This document shows positions 54,722-62,776 of a stretch of DNA of 64,000 nt, piece after piece. The stretch is from contig NZ_CP042823.1 of assembly GCF_008000895.1 (NCBI RefSeq), positions 2,818,001 to 2,882,000 on the forward strand, written 5' to 3'. The translations under genes were made by a program, and so were the position numbers. Under the pieces are notes generated by a model. That model was given only the letters and a program-made list of their open reading frames with translations, had not been told where the DNA came from and ran no database searches. This stretch comes from Methylobacterium sp. WL1. Its GTDB lineage: Bacteria > Pseudomonadota > Alphaproteobacteria > Rhizobiales > Beijerinckiaceae. The first letter of the stretch is position 1. Each line of letters opens with the position of its first letter.

Positions 54722-55045
54722 ATGAACGCACATCAGATCGGATCGACCGCAGACGGCCTCGCATACGGTCTGGCGGGCGTTCTCGCCACCGCCCGGCAGG
54801 ACCGCATCCTCGCCCAGGCGCAGGCCGACGAGGCCCAGGCTGCCCGCAACCTCGGTGCCGTCGAGCGCGTCCGCCGGGTCGTCGAGAGCCTCAAGCGCCT
54901 CGTCCTCACGACACAGGTGGAGAACTCCGCCCTCGTGAACGAGAACGCCGCGCTGCGGGCCGAGCTCGCCCGCGCCAACGCCCGCGCCGCCCGTAGCGAG
55001 GCCATGATCCTGGCTCTCGGGCAGGCCCGTCGCCGGGCAGCATGA
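54722..55045 (+). CDS. Small coiled-coil protein, unknown
   Basis: 107 residues, almost all helical. A heptad region TTQVENSALVNENAALRAEL looks like a coiled coil, with an Arg-rich end. Start has GGGGAGG six bases upstream. No family recognised. Next to a repeat array with a DnaA box, so a replication or partition helper is possible but unproven. Confidence 0.6.
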   Translation: MNAHQIGSTADGLAYGLAGVLATARQDRILAQAQADEAQAARNLGAVERVRRVVESLKRLVLTTQVENSALVNENAALRAELARANARAARSEAMILALGQARRRAA

Positions 55046-55046
55046 C

Positions 55047-55124
55047 GGTGTGCGCACGTCAGCACATGTGCGCACACCGTGTGTGCACAGGGAAACCCGC
55101 AACGGTTATTTTGAGTTATCCACA
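55047..55124. repeat. Palindromic repeats and DnaA box, candidate origin or operator
   Basis: TGTGCGCAC at 55049-55057 and 55067-55075 and TGTGTGCAC at 55080-55088 are palindromic repeats; the first two also form a hairpin. 28 bases later TTATCCACA (55116-55124) is a perfect DnaA box inside an AT-richer run. This mix is typical of small replication origins or of an operator array. No Rep gene is recognised near. Confidence 0.45.
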
Positions 55125-55155
55125 GGCTTCAGTATCACACCCTGTCGCAGGCAAA

Positions 55156-55192
55156 AAGAAGCCCGCCGCCGGTCTACCGGGGCGGGCTTCTT
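55156..55192 (-). terminator. Intrinsic terminator of the minus-strand pair
   Basis: 12-bp arms AAGAAGCCCGCC and GGCGGGCTTCTT with a 13-base loop. On the minus strand it is followed by TTTTTGCC, and it lies 21 bases after the stop of the gene at 55214. Confidence 0.85.
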
Positions 55193-55213
55193 CGTGTCCT
55201 GAGATGTGATCGA

Positions 55214-55900
55214 TCAGGCCGGGGCGTAGGCGGTCCCCTTCTCCTCGGCCTCCTGGACGAGCTCGGCGAAAACCTCGTCCACCAAGGCTTGGTGCTCGTC
55301 TTTCGTCATGGGGGGCAGGGTCTGGGCGATGCGGCCCCGGTACTCCACCCTGTCGCCGACGATGACCCAATCCTTCGAGGCGTCGACGGGGGCGGTGCAG
55401 AGGCGGAAATCGTGAATCGGCTTGATGCCGCTCATGTGCTGCTCGATGCGTGCCGGGCCGTGCAGGATGACCCGGCTGCACTCGCTGTCCGTAAGCGACT
55501 CGAGCCAGCCCCGGGTCTCCTCGTCCAAGTGCCGCATGGCGGGCTCGGGATGCGTGCCGAGGCGTGACATGGCGTACGCGCAGGCCACCTGGCCCCACTC
55601 CTCGTGCGGCAGCAGGGCGGCCTTGGCGACCTTGGGCAGGCCTTCCGGCTGGGCGGTGTCAGCGATGTCGTCGAGGGCCTGCTCGACCTCGGCGTGCGCG
55701 CCGACGGGGGGAGCGAACGCCGACCGGACGGACCGGAGGACCCAGCGCCCGGATTCCCAGACGGCCTGGACGGTGGTGGCCATGGCGGCCGCGATGAGGG
55801 CCATGAGCTTCATGATCGTGCGCATGATGGGGTGGGTTTCCTGTTCGGTGGTCGACGTCTCAATTGTCCTGCTGGTGATGAAATCGACCAGCCCGATCAT
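55214..55900 (-). CDS. Hypothetical protein with N-terminal membrane helix
   Basis: 228 residues. A hydrophobic helix at about 28-46 (IMKLMALIAAAMATTVQAV) lies before a soluble region (TAQPEGLPKVAKAALLPHEE, HLDEETRGWLESLTDSECSR). The start ATG overlaps the stop of the preceding gene (TCAT on plus strand), so they are coupled; MRTIMKL at residue 26 is an alternative start. No family recognised. Confidence 0.6.
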   Translation of the reverse strand: MIGLVDFITSRTIETSTTEQETHPIMRTIMKLMALIAAAMATTVQAVWESGRWVLRSVRSAFAPPVGAHAEVEQALDDIADTAQPEGLPKVAKAALLPHEEWGQVACAYAMSRLGTHPEPAMRHLDEETRGWLESLTDSECSRVILHGPARIEQHMSGIKPIHDFRLCTAPVDASKDWVIVGDRVEYRGRIAQTLPPMTKDEHQALVDEVFAELVQEAEEKGTAYAPA

Positions 55901-56406
55901 GGGTTGACCCCGAGTGCCACGATCTCATCGAAGGTCGTTGCCCTGTACCAAACTTGGCGACCTCGCCTGGCTGTGCATGTCACGAACGCCCCCTCCCACG
56001 TGACGTCGGGATACGTGTCGCCGGGCACCCACTCATCATCGCTTCCCTCGGGCAGAACCATGCGCTTCGGCTTTCTCGGCAGGGTCCCGAGGCGGGCCTC
56101 ATAGCGTCGCCGGGCAACCCCCTCCGGATCGAGCTCGTCCAAAGCCTCGCGGTAGCCCACCGGCACGAGCTCGCCGCCGACGGCCCGGTGGTGCGAGCCA
56201 CCCCGGCAGACCGGATCGCGCATGAAGATGATGGCGCCCTCGGGAGCGTCGATCTCGATCACGCGACGATACGTGATCGAGCGCTCGTCCTCCGTCCTCA
56301 GGATCTCCAGCGTGGGGAACCCCGGCTCGACGTCGAGGCGGCCGCGGCGAGCCACGACTGGGTGAAGCGAGACAAAATTCGGAACCGTAACCTTGAAGAT
56401 GGGCAT
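55897..56406 (-). CDS. Hypothetical protein
   Basis: 169 residues, soluble, start MPIFKVTVPNF. It reads TYRRVIEIDAPEGAIIFMRD and CRGGSHHRAVGGELVPVGY, with one CxGGSHH motif. No family recognised. First gene of the only minus-strand pair in this block, divergent from the HTH gene. Confidence 0.6.
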   Translation of the reverse strand: MPIFKVTVPNFVSLHPVVARRGRLDVEPGFPTLEILRTEDERSITYRRVIEIDAPEGAIIFMRDPVCRGGSHHRAVGGELVPVGYREALDELDPEGVARRRYEARLGTLPRKPKRMVLPEGSDDEWVPGDTYPDVTWEGAFVTCTARRGRQVWYRATTFDEIVALGVNP

Positions 56407-56680
56407 CTCAGTCCTTCCGTGCGTGCGCCTGAGAGGGAAGCCCCAGGCAAGTATGAGATGGCTAATCCCACGAAACTCGAAGGATAGGCGGGTCGCCATC
56501 GGGAGTTTTGTCCGGTTAAAAAGAGACAAGAAAAGCTGTGACTTTGAATTCGTCCGCCTTTGCAAGTTTGCCATCTTGCAATGCATTTGACCATGTCCTA
56601 CCTTCATGGCCAGGACGATTTCGGGGTCTTGCCTCGGGGTTCGTTCGTCACAGCAACACCCCTCCAGGAGAGCTCTCGCC

Positions 56681-56914
56681 ATGGCGAGACAGCCCATCGT
56701 CGTGCCCGTGACTGTCGTGTCGCGTGAGGATGTCGTCGCGCTGCTGCGTGAGGCCGTCGATCAGGCAGGCGGCCAGCGCCGCTGGGCGGAGGCCGTCGGC
56801 GTCAATGCGAATGACGTGTCGTCCGTCCTGTCGGGCAGGCGGGCGGCCGGGCGGTCGATCCTCGCGGCCCTCGGCGTCACGCGCGAAACCGTTCTCGTCG
56901 CGAGGGCGTCTTGA
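56681..56914 (+). CDS. Small HTH DNA-binding protein (Cro/XRE-like)
   Basis: 77 residues. The HTH REAVDQAGGQRRWAEAVGVN, DVSSVLSGRRAAGRSI resembles single-domain phage Cro or XRE repressors. An AGGAG site at 56666-56670 lies ten bases before the ATG. It heads the long plus-strand run opposite a minus-strand pair, the usual place of a phage or plasmid switch gene. Confidence 0.65.
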   Translation: MARQPIVVPVTVVSREDVVALLREAVDQAGGQRRWAEAVGVNANDVSSVLSGRRAAGRSILAALGVTRETVLVARAS

Positions 56915-57279
56915 TGGCCCACCGCTCCTTCGTCGACGGCCTCGTCGCCCTCGATGCCGTCGCGACCCGCAAGCGCCTGTCGGAAGTCCTGATCGAGACC
57001 CGCTCCCGCACATCAGGCCCGGGTGGCGACGCCGTGGCCGAGGAGATCCGGCACGTCGAATCCGTGCTGCTGCAGGCGGCGCACTGGGCCGTCCGCACCC
57101 TCGACGCCGCCCTCGTCGAGGCCCGGGCCGCCGCATCCCGGCCGGAGACACAGGAGGAGGCGCACGCCGCCGTTGTTGCTGCGCTCGACCGGGACGACCC
57201 GATCCGCCCCGAAATCAGGCGAGCGGATCTGGCGGCAATCGCGGGTCGCCGTGCCGATGCCCCACCGCCCGGCTGCTGA
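56914..57279 (+). CDS. Hypothetical helical protein
   Basis: 121 residues, mostly helix (VAEEIRHVESVLLQAAHWAV, ALVEARAAASRPETQEEAHA). Its ATG overlaps the HTH stop by one base. No family recognised; cotranscribed with the HTH gene. Confidence 0.55.
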   Translation: MAHRSFVDGLVALDAVATRKRLSEVLIETRSRTSGPGGDAVAEEIRHVESVLLQAAHWAVRTLDAALVEARAAASRPETQEEAHAAVVAALDRDDPIRPEIRRADLAAIAGRRADAPPPGC

Positions 57280-57303
57280 GCCCCGGAACATCAGGAGACG
57301 GTC

Positions 57304-57495
57304 ATGGGCATGGGACGCCGCACGCACATCGACATGGACTACCTCGTCTCCGACGACGAGCGCTTCGACGAGCCCACCCCCGAGCCGGTTTTCGGCTGCC
57401 AGGGCTGCGGTCAGGAATTCCACATCCAGGACGGCGTCGTCCTCGAACGGCATCCCGAGGCGCCCATGCGGTGCTGGCCCTGCGCCCACGGCTGA
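57304..57495 (+). CDS. Small zinc-ribbon-like protein
   Basis: 63 residues with CQGC (about 32-35) and CWPC (about 57-60), the four-cysteine layout of a small zinc ribbon. It starts ATG with AGGAGA upstream. Possibly a DNA- or RNA-binding adaptor. No named family. Confidence 0.6.
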   Translation: MGMGRRTHIDMDYLVSDDERFDEPTPEPVFGCQGCGQEFHIQDGVVLERHPEAPMRCWPCAHG

Positions 57496-57560
57496 GCCCT
57501 CCCGTCGACGCGCCAGGCGAGAGTGGCCCCACGATCCCCACCCCCATTCCCGAGGTAGTC

Positions 57561-57923
57561 ATGAGCAAGCCCACCCTGCGCGAACAGGCCCACGCGCACA
57601 TCGCCGGCGAAATCGCCGCCTCGGGCAGGCGCCCGGCCAACGAGGTCGCCGAGCGCATCCTGCTGCGCCTTGAGGAGCGGGGCATAAACGTCATCCACTC
57701 CACGCAAACGGATGCACTTCAGGCCCTCATCGGGCTCGATACCGTTTTCGACCTCTCGGGGGACAGGGAGGAGGATGTGGTCGAGCTGGCTAAGCAGGTC
57801 GGCATCGACGATCCGACCAGCCTGCTCGCGGCCATCGCGAGGGTGCGCGAGATCCTCGACGGTCCGCGGGTCGCCGAGATGGCTGCCTCCTACTCCGCCG
57901 CCCCCGAATCCGTCGCCGCCTGA
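57561..57923 (+). CDS. Hypothetical protein
   Basis: 120 residues, soluble helical (LREQAHAHIAGEIAASGRRP, DREEDVVELAKQVGIDDPTS). Weak ribosome site. The 5' leader has a partial copy of the hairpin leader found before 58000 and 59107 (CGTCGACGCGCC at about 57503). No family. Confidence 0.55.
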   Translation: MSKPTLREQAHAHIAGEIAASGRRPANEVAERILLRLEERGINVIHSTQTDALQALIGLDTVFDLSGDREEDVVELAKQVGIDDPTSLLAAIARVREILDGPRVAEMAASYSAAPESVAA

Positions 57924-57938
57924 GGCCGCCCCGTCGAC

Positions 57939-57958
57939 GCGCCCGGCGGCAGGGGCGC
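57939..57958 (+). repeat. Hairpin leader element, copy 1
   Basis: GCGCCCGGCGGCAGGGGCGC forms a 6-bp stem GCGCCC/GGGCGC. It lies 42 bases before a GTG start. The identical 20-mer is at 59049-59068, in the same position relative to another GTG start. Confidence 0.6.
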
Positions 57959-57999
57959 CACCATCCGATCACGCATCCCCAGACAAAGGAGAGCGCCCC

Positions 58000-58431
58000 G
58001 TGCGCAGCGAAGAGACCAAAGAGATCGATGAGGCCCTCACCGGCGCGATCCGCGAGATCTACGGCACCGCGCCGATTGATGCGGCGACCGTCGTGCGTGA
58101 GGCCCTCGACGCGGCCGGCTACAGGGTCTTCCCGAAGGACGATCCCAGGCGAGGCGTTTTCCAGGCCGCCATCCATGGTGAGGACGGCCTGGAGGACCCG
58201 CGTCTTTCCGACCTGGGCTGGCTGCGCGAACTGCTGCGGAGCACGCAGAACCCGGGGGCGCGCCAGGCCCTGCAGGGAGGCAGCGACGACGCGTACGCTG
58301 TCACCGTGACGCTCGAATGCGTCGAGGGGCTCTACCGCCGGCTGGCGTCTCTGACCGGCCAGCGCCCCGACATCTACGATTCCGAGAACCCCAAGAACCG
58401 TCCGTCCGATCAGAAAGGGAGGGTCTCGTGA
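58000..58431 (+). CDS. Hypothetical protein, GTG start
   Basis: 143 residues (VRSEETKEIDEALTGAIREI, DAATVVREALDAAGYRVFPK). AAAGGAGAG ends 7 bases before the GTG. Its stop overlaps the next ATG. The first codons GTGCGCAG are the same as at 59107. No family recognised. Confidence 0.6.
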   Translation: MRSEETKEIDEALTGAIREIYGTAPIDAATVVREALDAAGYRVFPKDDPRRGVFQAAIHGEDGLEDPRLSDLGWLRELLRSTQNPGARQALQGGSDDAYAVTVTLECVEGLYRRLASLTGQRPDIYDSENPKNRPSDQKGRVS

Positions 58432-58901
58432 TGGGCACCGTCAACCTCAACCTCGACGAGACCCTCGCCCTCGGGCCCCTCGATCCGGACGTGACGACCG
58501 GCATCGCCAAGCTCGGCGACGACTACGTCCGCGTTGTCCACGTCGTGGCGGCGAACCAGTTCACGGTGCTGCTGCCCCACGAGACGCCGGCCGAGGATGC
58601 CCTGCGCCTCGCCGCGGCGATCATCGAGTGGGACACGGGCATGATGGAGGCGGCGGACGCGCCGTTCTCCTCCGACAGCCCGAAGCTCGCCACCCGGCAG
58701 ATCATTCGCAGCTTCCTCCCGAAGATGCACCCGTGCGAGTTCCGCGACCTGTTCGTGGACACCTACGGCTACGCCGGGGAGCTCCGCGGATGCGGTCCCT
58801 CCTCACTCTCGTCGCCGGCGGCCCCGGGCGCGTCTCCGTCTCGGCAGCCTTCGCGGTCACCATCCTCTTCGTCGTCGCCAGGCACGGCCACGAGCTCCTG
58901 A
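58431..58901 (+). CDS. Hypothetical protein
   Basis: 156 residues by reading frame. The first 120 look real (VNLNLDETLALGPLDPDVTT, FTVLLPHETPAEDALRLAAA, MHPCEFRDLFVDTYGYAGEL). The Ser/Pro-rich tail after about residue 120 overlaps the next gene and is likely low-value sequence. Start overlaps the previous stop. No family. Confidence 0.55.
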   Translation: MGTVNLNLDETLALGPLDPDVTTGIAKLGDDYVRVVHVVAANQFTVLLPHETPAEDALRLAAAIIEWDTGMMEAADAPFSSDSPKLATRQIIRSFLPKMHPCEFRDLFVDTYGYAGELRGCGPSSLSSPAAPGASPSRQPSRSPSSSSSPGTATSS

Positions 58902-59035
58902 TCACGATGTGGTTCGGATTTCTCTGGTTCGGGGCCTTCGCCGTCTCGTTCGCCGGCCTCGCGATGGCCGCAGCCGCCACCGGCGTCGACGACGGGAAGG
59001 CCGGCGTGCCCGCACCGCGGCAGGCCGACCAGTAG
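58790..59035 (+). CDS. Small two-helix membrane protein
   Basis: 81 residues with two hydrophobic helices (about 17-33 and 38-60, TMWFGFLWFGAFAVSFAGLA). It starts inside the previous gene in another frame. Overlap of 112 bases is unusual, so one of the two ends may be wrong. Holin-like size, but no family recognised. Confidence 0.5.
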   Translation: MRSLLTLVAGGPGRVSVSAAFAVTILFVVARHGHELLITMWFGFLWFGAFAVSFAGLAMAAAATGVDDGKAGVPAPRQADQ

Positions 59036-59048
59036 CCGATCCCGTCGT

Positions 59049-59068
59049 GCGCCCGGCGGCAGGGGCGC
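59049..59068 (+). repeat. Hairpin leader element, copy 2
   Basis: Same 20-base sequence as at 57939-57958, 39 bases before a GTG start. Flanks are also similar (CGTCG before, ATCCC after). Confidence 0.6.
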
Positions 59069-59106
59069 ATCCCGAGGCCATCCCCACACATGAAAAGAGC
59101 GCCATC

Positions 59107-59361
59107 GTGCGCAGAGAGACCTCAGACTTCAGGACCGATTTCGCCATCACCGGCGACGACGCCAGCTTGCGCAAGCTGCAGGACCTCCTCGCCGGCAAGG
59201 CGGTGCCGACCGGGCGCATCGTCGAGGTGACCTACCGCGTGCCGGATGGCAGCACCGAGAAGCAGCGTCACGCAGAGTTCGGGCAGATCGACAGGGTCTC
59301 CTATGATCCGGCGCCCGTCACTGGGGGCGTGAGATCGCCGCGGCCAAGGTCATCCCGGTGA
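59107..59361 (+). CDS. Hypothetical protein, GTG start
   Basis: 84 residues (RKLQDLLAGKAVPTGRIVEV, TYRVPDGSTEKQRHAEFGQ). Start GTGCGCAGAGA, as in the gene at 58000. Its end overlaps the next start by 4 bp. No family. Confidence 0.5.
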   Translation: MRRETSDFRTDFAITGDDASLRKLQDLLAGKAVPTGRIVEVTYRVPDGSTEKQRHAEFGQIDRVSYDPAPVTGGVRSPRPRSSR

Positions 59362-60311
59362 CCGAGCGGGTCGACCGCTGGGCGGCCGAGACCGTCGAGG
59401 GCGCGACGTACGAGCTAACGCCGGAGGCCGAGGCGGTGATCAGAGCCTTCGCCGAATCCGTCCCCCTCAGCCAGGAGGCTGTGACCGTCGGGAGCGACGC
59501 TCTGGAGCGAGAGATCGAGCGTTCGTATGGCGAGCCCCTCGATGCCGTTCCTGATGCGGTCCCCGATCAGCGGGAATACGTCGTGCGCGTTGGATGGCCC
59601 GAGTTCTACTCCAAGGCCGTCCGTCTGCCTGAGGGCTCCGACGTCGCCCCGGTGACCAGGGCAGCAAAGGCCGCCGCTGCGGATTTCCGGTGGGCGAAGG
59701 ACAGGGAGCGGTGGCCCGCCTTCAGCTGGGAGGATGACCGGTTCCTTGCTCCGGACGAGTTGGCACCGCGGACCTTCATCGTCGGCCCAAGCCAGGCCCT
59801 GATCGAGCGGCAGGGCGACACGGCCGGGTACCACGCCGCGCGGGAGGCGATGCACAAGAGCAATGCGAGCGCGGCCGAGGTCGCCGCCGCGCTCGGCAGG
59901 GGTTCCCCGGACGGGTCTCAGGGCAACATCTGGACGCTGTTCGACGCCCGGCGAGCCACCCAGGTTGGCGACTGGTCGGGCATGTCCGATAGGACGTGGA
60001 AAGCGCTTCAGGATGGGAAGGTCCATCTCGCTCCGGGGGGCCATAAGACCGAAACCAAGAAGGCCGCCCGCTGGGCCTCGGTGCTGATCGCCCAGATCCT
60101 CGGTGACGGCAGCAGGCGCCAGTCCGAGGCGGGCGTCGACGTCGCCGCGGAGGACGCTCCCAACAGGCTCCGGGGCAGCCTCCGGTACGACACCGACATC
60201 CTCGGAGTGTTCTACGGGGATGGCACGATGACATTCGGCGGGGATGCGGAGGCCTGGTGCCAGTTCCGCGACATGGCCGCCAGGATCGTCAGCGTCCCAG
60301 GGAGGGCCTGA
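59358..60311 (+). CDS. Hypothetical protein, largest of the block
   Basis: 317 residues from a GTG. Soluble; contains ERSYGEPLDAVPDAVPDQRE (about 53-72), WAKDRERWPAFSWEDDRFLA and DTDILGVFYGDGTMTFGGD. The GEPLDAVPDA segment recurs in the interrupted gene at 62043. Coupled at both ends to neighbours. No family recognised. Confidence 0.6.
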   Translation: MTERVDRWAAETVEGATYELTPEAEAVIRAFAESVPLSQEAVTVGSDALEREIERSYGEPLDAVPDAVPDQREYVVRVGWPEFYSKAVRLPEGSDVAPVTRAAKAAAADFRWAKDRERWPAFSWEDDRFLAPDELAPRTFIVGPSQALIERQGDTAGYHAAREAMHKSNASAAEVAAALGRGSPDGSQGNIWTLFDARRATQVGDWSGMSDRTWKALQDGKVHLAPGGHKTETKKAARWASVLIAQILGDGSRRQSEAGVDVAAEDAPNRLRGSLRYDTDILGVFYGDGTMTFGGDAEAWCQFRDMAARIVSVPGRA

Positions 60312-60520
60312 TGGCGAAGGCCACCCACGCCATCGTGTGCCAAGCCACGCGCGTGATCGTGAGCCGGCACGCCAGCCTGGATTACGCCCGGGCCGCCTGG
60401 AGGAAGCGGGCGTACCCGGGCGGACGGACGGACCGCCCGCTCACGCGGTGGGCGAGCCTCCATCACATCACGCCGATTGCCCAGGCCCAGGCGCGGGCCC
60501 CGCAGGAAGCCGCAGCATGA
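60311..60520 (+). CDS. Small hypothetical protein, paralog of the 62591 gene
   Basis: 69 residues, MAKATHAIVCQATRVIVSRH then ASLDYARAAWRKRAYPGG. ATG overlaps the preceding stop by one base. The N-terminus matches MPRATHAVVCRETSRIVFRH of the gene at 62591, so this is a small protein family of the element. Confidence 0.55.
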   Translation: MAKATHAIVCQATRVIVSRHASLDYARAAWRKRAYPGGRTDRPLTRWASLHHITPIAQAQARAPQEAAA

Positions 60521-60747
60521 TCGTCCCCATCATCCCCCGCCGCCTTCCACCCGTCATCCGGGGGGCATGCCGCGTCGTGCATGCGGTGGCGCCGCTCCCG
60601 GATGCCGGCCCGCCGCCGGCCAGGAACCGCACCCTGCGCGAGGTCCTGATCGAGCAGGCCCGGGCCCTGGCGGACGGCGTCGAGGCGGAGGCCCCGGGTC
60701 TGATGGAGAGCGTGAGAAACCAGAGCATTTCGGCAAGGTCTCGTTAA
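60517..60747 (+). CDS. Small hypothetical protein
   Basis: 76 residues, with proline-rich start (IVPIIPRRLPPVIRGACRVV) and a helix (REVLIEQARALADGVEAEAP). Start overlaps the previous stop (ATGA). No family. Confidence 0.5.
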   Translation: MIVPIIPRRLPPVIRGACRVVHAVAPLPDAGPPPARNRTLREVLIEQARALADGVEAEAPGLMESVRNQSISARSR

Positions 60748-60914
60748 CCGTAACTCGGACCTCCTCTTGCAAGGAGGGGGACTAACTGGCAGATTGAGAT
60801 TAACTACCGCATGGTATTAACCACAGCCTCGTTCTGTGCTGTCTTTTTCTTCGCGATCCAGGCTAGCTCCTGCGCATGCCGCCTACGGGCCGCACAACAC
60901 GCAGCGAGAGCACC

Positions 60915-61568
60915 ATGGCCACGTCCATCTTCAGCCGCCCACTCCCCCCTGTCCCCGACCTCATCCCCGGCGAGCCCTACGAGAGGCGCCGGGACGTGAC
61001 GTTCAATCCGCCCAGGGAGCCCGGCAAGCACGAGCCCAAGACGTGGCCGGAGGTGGGTGCCCGTGAAGGGGCGACTGACAGGCACGAGTTCGTCTGGGAG
61101 CTGCCCGACGGGGCCTACAACGCGCTCAGGTACTGGGTCGCCCGTGTCGAGGCCGGTGATCCTGCGGCCGTTGCGCTGGCCCAGGAGCGTGAGATCCGTG
61201 TCGTCGTCAGGAATCCGCCCGGCAAGCGCGACGCGTTCCTCGATCCCGAGGACGTGCTCTTCAGGATCGGCGATGCCCTGTACAGCGGAATTTTCGACGA
61301 CCCCGAGGACCGGGACAACTCGGAGGCGGCGCACAAGCGCCGGTACGATCTCCGCACGAAGGTCGCGGATGGGATCATCCACGACATCTTCGGCGACGGC
61401 TACTACGGCATGGTCTCGTGGATCTTGGAGGAGTGCTACGAGGCCCAGGGGGAGACCTGCTACCAGATGGGGGCGCAGTGGAAGCGGGCGGAGATGAGGC
61501 TGCAGCTGGGCATCGCCAACAAGCGCGACCACGCGATTGACGCCATGGGTCCCGATTACTGGGACTAG
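60915..61568 (+). CDS. Hypothetical protein
   Basis: 217 residues, soluble and acidic (HEFVWELPDGAYNALRYWVA, DPEDVLFRIGDALYSGIFDD, DGIIHDIFGDGYYGMVSWIL). Codon use is fully coding-like. It starts a new cluster after 167 bases with a C/T-rich dyad (CCTCCT/AGGAGG, 60761-60778). No family recognised. Confidence 0.6.
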   Translation: MATSIFSRPLPPVPDLIPGEPYERRRDVTFNPPREPGKHEPKTWPEVGAREGATDRHEFVWELPDGAYNALRYWVARVEAGDPAAVALAQEREIRVVVRNPPGKRDAFLDPEDVLFRIGDALYSGIFDDPEDRDNSEAAHKRRYDLRTKVADGIIHDIFGDGYYGMVSWILEECYEAQGETCYQMGAQWKRAEMRLQLGIANKRDHAIDAMGPDYWD

Positions 61569-61637
61569 GCCCACCCGCCGGCCTGATCGGCGGCTGCCGG
61601 TCGGGCCTGACCTTCGAGAACCAGAAAGTTCATCAGG

Positions 61638-61982
61638 ATGAGCGGAAACAAGACACAGCAAGAGGGGATCGCGCAGCGCGACATCCTCGAACGGATGGCG
61701 GACCACAACTTTTGGATGCACGACACATTCATGCTGTGGCCGGAGACCGTCTGGAACCACGGGCCGGATGAGGCCTGCGACATTGGGGTGACGCGTCCGC
61801 TCGACGTGCCGCCCACTCGTTGGCGGACCGCGGACTACGACCGTACGTGGGCTCAGATCATGGACGCCTGCCGCTCCGCCCCGGGGAACGGCGCGATCAT
61901 CGTCCGCGCGATCTTCGACGAGGAGACGACCGAGACGGCGATGGCATTCTTCCAAGAGGAGATGCAGCAGGCGCAAGCCTGA
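61638..61982 (+). CDS. Hypothetical protein
   Basis: 114 residues, Trp- and Met-rich (RMADHNFWMHDTFMLWPETV, RWRTADYDRTWAQIMDACRS). No family recognised. A GC-rich dyad AGCCCCGGA/TCCGGGGCT follows at 61990-62011, perhaps an attenuator. Confidence 0.55.
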   Translation: MSGNKTQQEGIAQRDILERMADHNFWMHDTFMLWPETVWNHGPDEACDIGVTRPLDVPPTRWRTADYDRTWAQIMDACRSAPGNGAIIVRAIFDEETTETAMAFFQEEMQQAQA

Positions 61983-62042
61983 AGCGGTAGCCCCGGATCG
62001 CTCCGGGGCTTCGCCAGCTTTCCCCCAACACGAGGATGACCA

Positions 62043-62591
62043 ATGACGGACGAGATCGACGAGATCGATGATGAGGCCTCCCAGGTTGCGGTGCCCCGGA
62101 TTTGCGATGCCGTCGCGGACGCGGCCGATGTCGACCAGCGCCTGCGGAGCGCTCTGGCCGGCACGGCGGAGATCCTAGCCCGGCCGGCCAAGCTGACGAC
62201 GAGGGATGGGAAGGTGCCAAGATATCCTGAGGAGACGGCCCGCGCCGCCGGCTCTCGGGCCGCTTCCTGCTCCGGCGGGGCGTCGAGGCTCGCGCCGTAC
62301 TTGCGCCACGTTGATCACCCGCTCGCCGGGCAGGTCCGCGCGCAGCACGCCGAGCTCCTCGCCGCGGAGGCGCGATGGATGGCCATTGAGAAGGCCAACA
62401 AATAATAGCGCGATCCCTCCGGCCAGCCGCTCGATGCCGTCCCCGACGCGATTGCCGATCAGCGGGCCAAGGCGATCAGCCAGGTCATTCAGGCGAACCA
62501 GCTGTTGGCCCAGGCGGGGCAGGTCCTTGGCGTCGAAGCCGTCGAGATACTGCTGCGGAACCTGACGCCCGACCTGGAGGAGGCAGCCTGA
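62043..62591 (+). pseudogene. Hypothetical gene interrupted by two adjacent in-frame stops
   Basis: The frame runs 120 codons, hits TAA TAG at 62403-62408, then continues in the same phase for 61 codons (GQPLDAVPDAIADQRAKAIS, LLAQAGQVLGVEAVEILLRN) to 62591. The second part has no start codon but is clearly coding-like, and its PLDAVPDA segment also occurs in the 59358 protein. So it is either a broken gene or two chains. The first 120 residues contain a less natural stretch (GSRAASCSGGASRLAPYLRH). Confidence 0.55.
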
Positions 62592-62722
62592 TGCCGCGAG
62601 CGACGCACGCCGTCGTCTGCCGGGAGACGTCTCGTATCGTCTTCCGGCATCCCGACCTGGCGAGTGCCCGGTTGCATGGCGCCGCGATGGGACGGCCTCG
62701 GCACCGTGCGGGATGGCGGTGA
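62591..62722 (+). CDS. Small protein, paralog of the 60311 gene
   Basis: 43 residues: MPRATHAVVCRETSRIVFRH then PDLASARLHGAAMGRPRHRA. Its ATG overlaps the preceding TGA by one base. The first 25 residues match the product of 60311. The C-terminus is shorter, maybe by decay. Confidence 0.5.
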   Translation: MPRATHAVVCRETSRIVFRHPDLASARLHGAAMGRPRHRAGWR

Positions 62723-62776
62723 CGACGTGAGGGGGCATAGTATTGCGTCGTGCCACTCCTGAGGGCGAGCCTTCTC

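Noticed and set aside
62175..62756. 193-residue minus-strand frame
   Set aside because: Shadow of two plus-strand genes that share motifs with neighbours.
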